NCBI GenBank assembly: GCA_023846275.1
Contig: CM043872.1
Coordinates: forward strand, 24,971,670-25,035,669
Length of the DNA: 64,000 nucleotides
Reading direction: 5' to 3'
Origin: Vanilla planifolia
Lineage: Eukaryota; Streptophyta; Magnoliopsida; Asparagales; Orchidaceae
Position numbers and translations under genes: made by a program. The notes beneath the pieces are model-generated. The model did not search any database, was not told where the DNA came from, and saw nothing but the letters and a program-made list of their open reading frames with translations. This document shows, piece by piece, positions 63,525-64,000 of this stretch (position 1 is the first letter of the stretch; each line of letters starts with the position of its first letter).

Positions 63525-63810
63525 CAAGTGGTCATGTAGATATGCATCGAAAAGAATAAAGATAAGAGTTTTCTTTACTATAATATATCTTTCAGCCAAT
63601 CCTATCGAATGCTTGCATGCTTTCACATGGCGGAAGTCATACAATGGATCGCTTATCCAAATCAATCTCTTCGTAAAAGGAAGGTTTGAATGCGACCATG
63701 GATATTATCTAACCGTTGTGATGATTGAGATGCCGAAGATATATAACGCAATGCCCCATAGCATACGACTAATCAATGAGATTTTTTCTGGCGTTAAACC
63801 ACGAATTCTG
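63525..63810. repeat. Diverged duplicate segment, copy 2
   Basis: Counterpart of 58,635-58,860. The best-conserved block is ATGATTGAGATGCCGAAGAT, at about 58,812 and 63,720. CACATGGCGGAAGTCATA here matches CACGTGCCGGAAATCATA in copy 1, so the G-box is lost in this copy. The remaining ~190 bases to the window end show nothing recognisable. Confidence 0.55.
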
Positions 63811-64000
63811 TAACATGCAAACAATTAAAGCAAAATGCTGTGGATGATGGTTCATGCAAAATGGGGAATACGTTTTCCATATGACAACTGTTGTTTCAAG
63901 GCACAAAATTGCTTCGACGTTAAACACATCTCATGTCTTGAAAATGAATAAAAGCAAGATGCTGCTATCATTTTGTGCCAGAGCATAGATTGAAAAACAT

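Noticed and set aside
1-64000. CRISPR arrays, bacterial operons, tRNA or rRNA genes
   Set aside because: No regularly spaced repeats, ribosome-binding-site-led gene clusters, tRNA arm motifs or rRNA-like segments could be supported.

Overview
This is plant nuclear DNA, most likely from a monocot with a repeat-rich genome. The reasons are GT-AG introns, degenerate Ty1/copia and Ty3/gypsy elements of plant type, very AT-rich intergenic DNA, and one gene whose first exon is strongly C/G-rich at its 5' end and grades to AT-rich downstream, a pattern typical of monocots. No species can be named from the window. There are no bacterial-type operons, CRISPR arrays or RNA genes that I can support.

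Only two host genes are supported. At 3,026-3,307 (+) there is a single terminal exon of a DEM/VID27-like gene (defective embryo and meristems family); its upstream exons are not visible in the 3 kb available. At 30,452-33,214 (+) there is a complete three-exon class II trehalose-6-phosphate synthase (TPS8-11 branch), 859 residues, with two introns of about 90 bases. It has a plausible promoter and leader with two short upstream ORFs. About 2.2 kb upstream lies an isolated GC-richer block with two CACGTG boxes and an ACGCGTG box, an ABA-response-like combination.

The rest is mostly old transposon debris. From 7.3 to 17.9 kb there are three related LTRs: one on + (7,331-8,656), and one on minus (14,743-17,916) that is split by a younger nested LTR-like insertion (15,940 to about 17,769). 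From 18.5 to 22.7 kb a minus-strand SIRE-like Ty1/copia polyprotein can be read through gag, protease, integrase, RT and RNase H, with destroyed active sites and a (TA)n tract inside RT. A minus-strand Ty3/gypsy gag remnant lies at 8.7-9.4 kb. From 44.4 to 48.45 kb a plus-strand Ty3/gypsy pol is interrupted inside RT by a 1,142-base solo LTR bounded by TGATG and CATCA.

Between these are lower-level repeats. A family opening with about TGTAACACTTAGG occurs at four loci, three of them as tandem pairs. A 950-base tandem duplication at 38.0-41.1 kb has a 1.2-kb insertion in its second copy. A pair of diverged non-transposon-like segments lies at 58.6 and 63.5 kb. Other long stretches are AT-rich with nothing I can name. 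I found no convincing new biological system; the most informative structures are the nested LTR events, the paired dispersed repeat and the regulatory-looking block upstream of the TPS gene.
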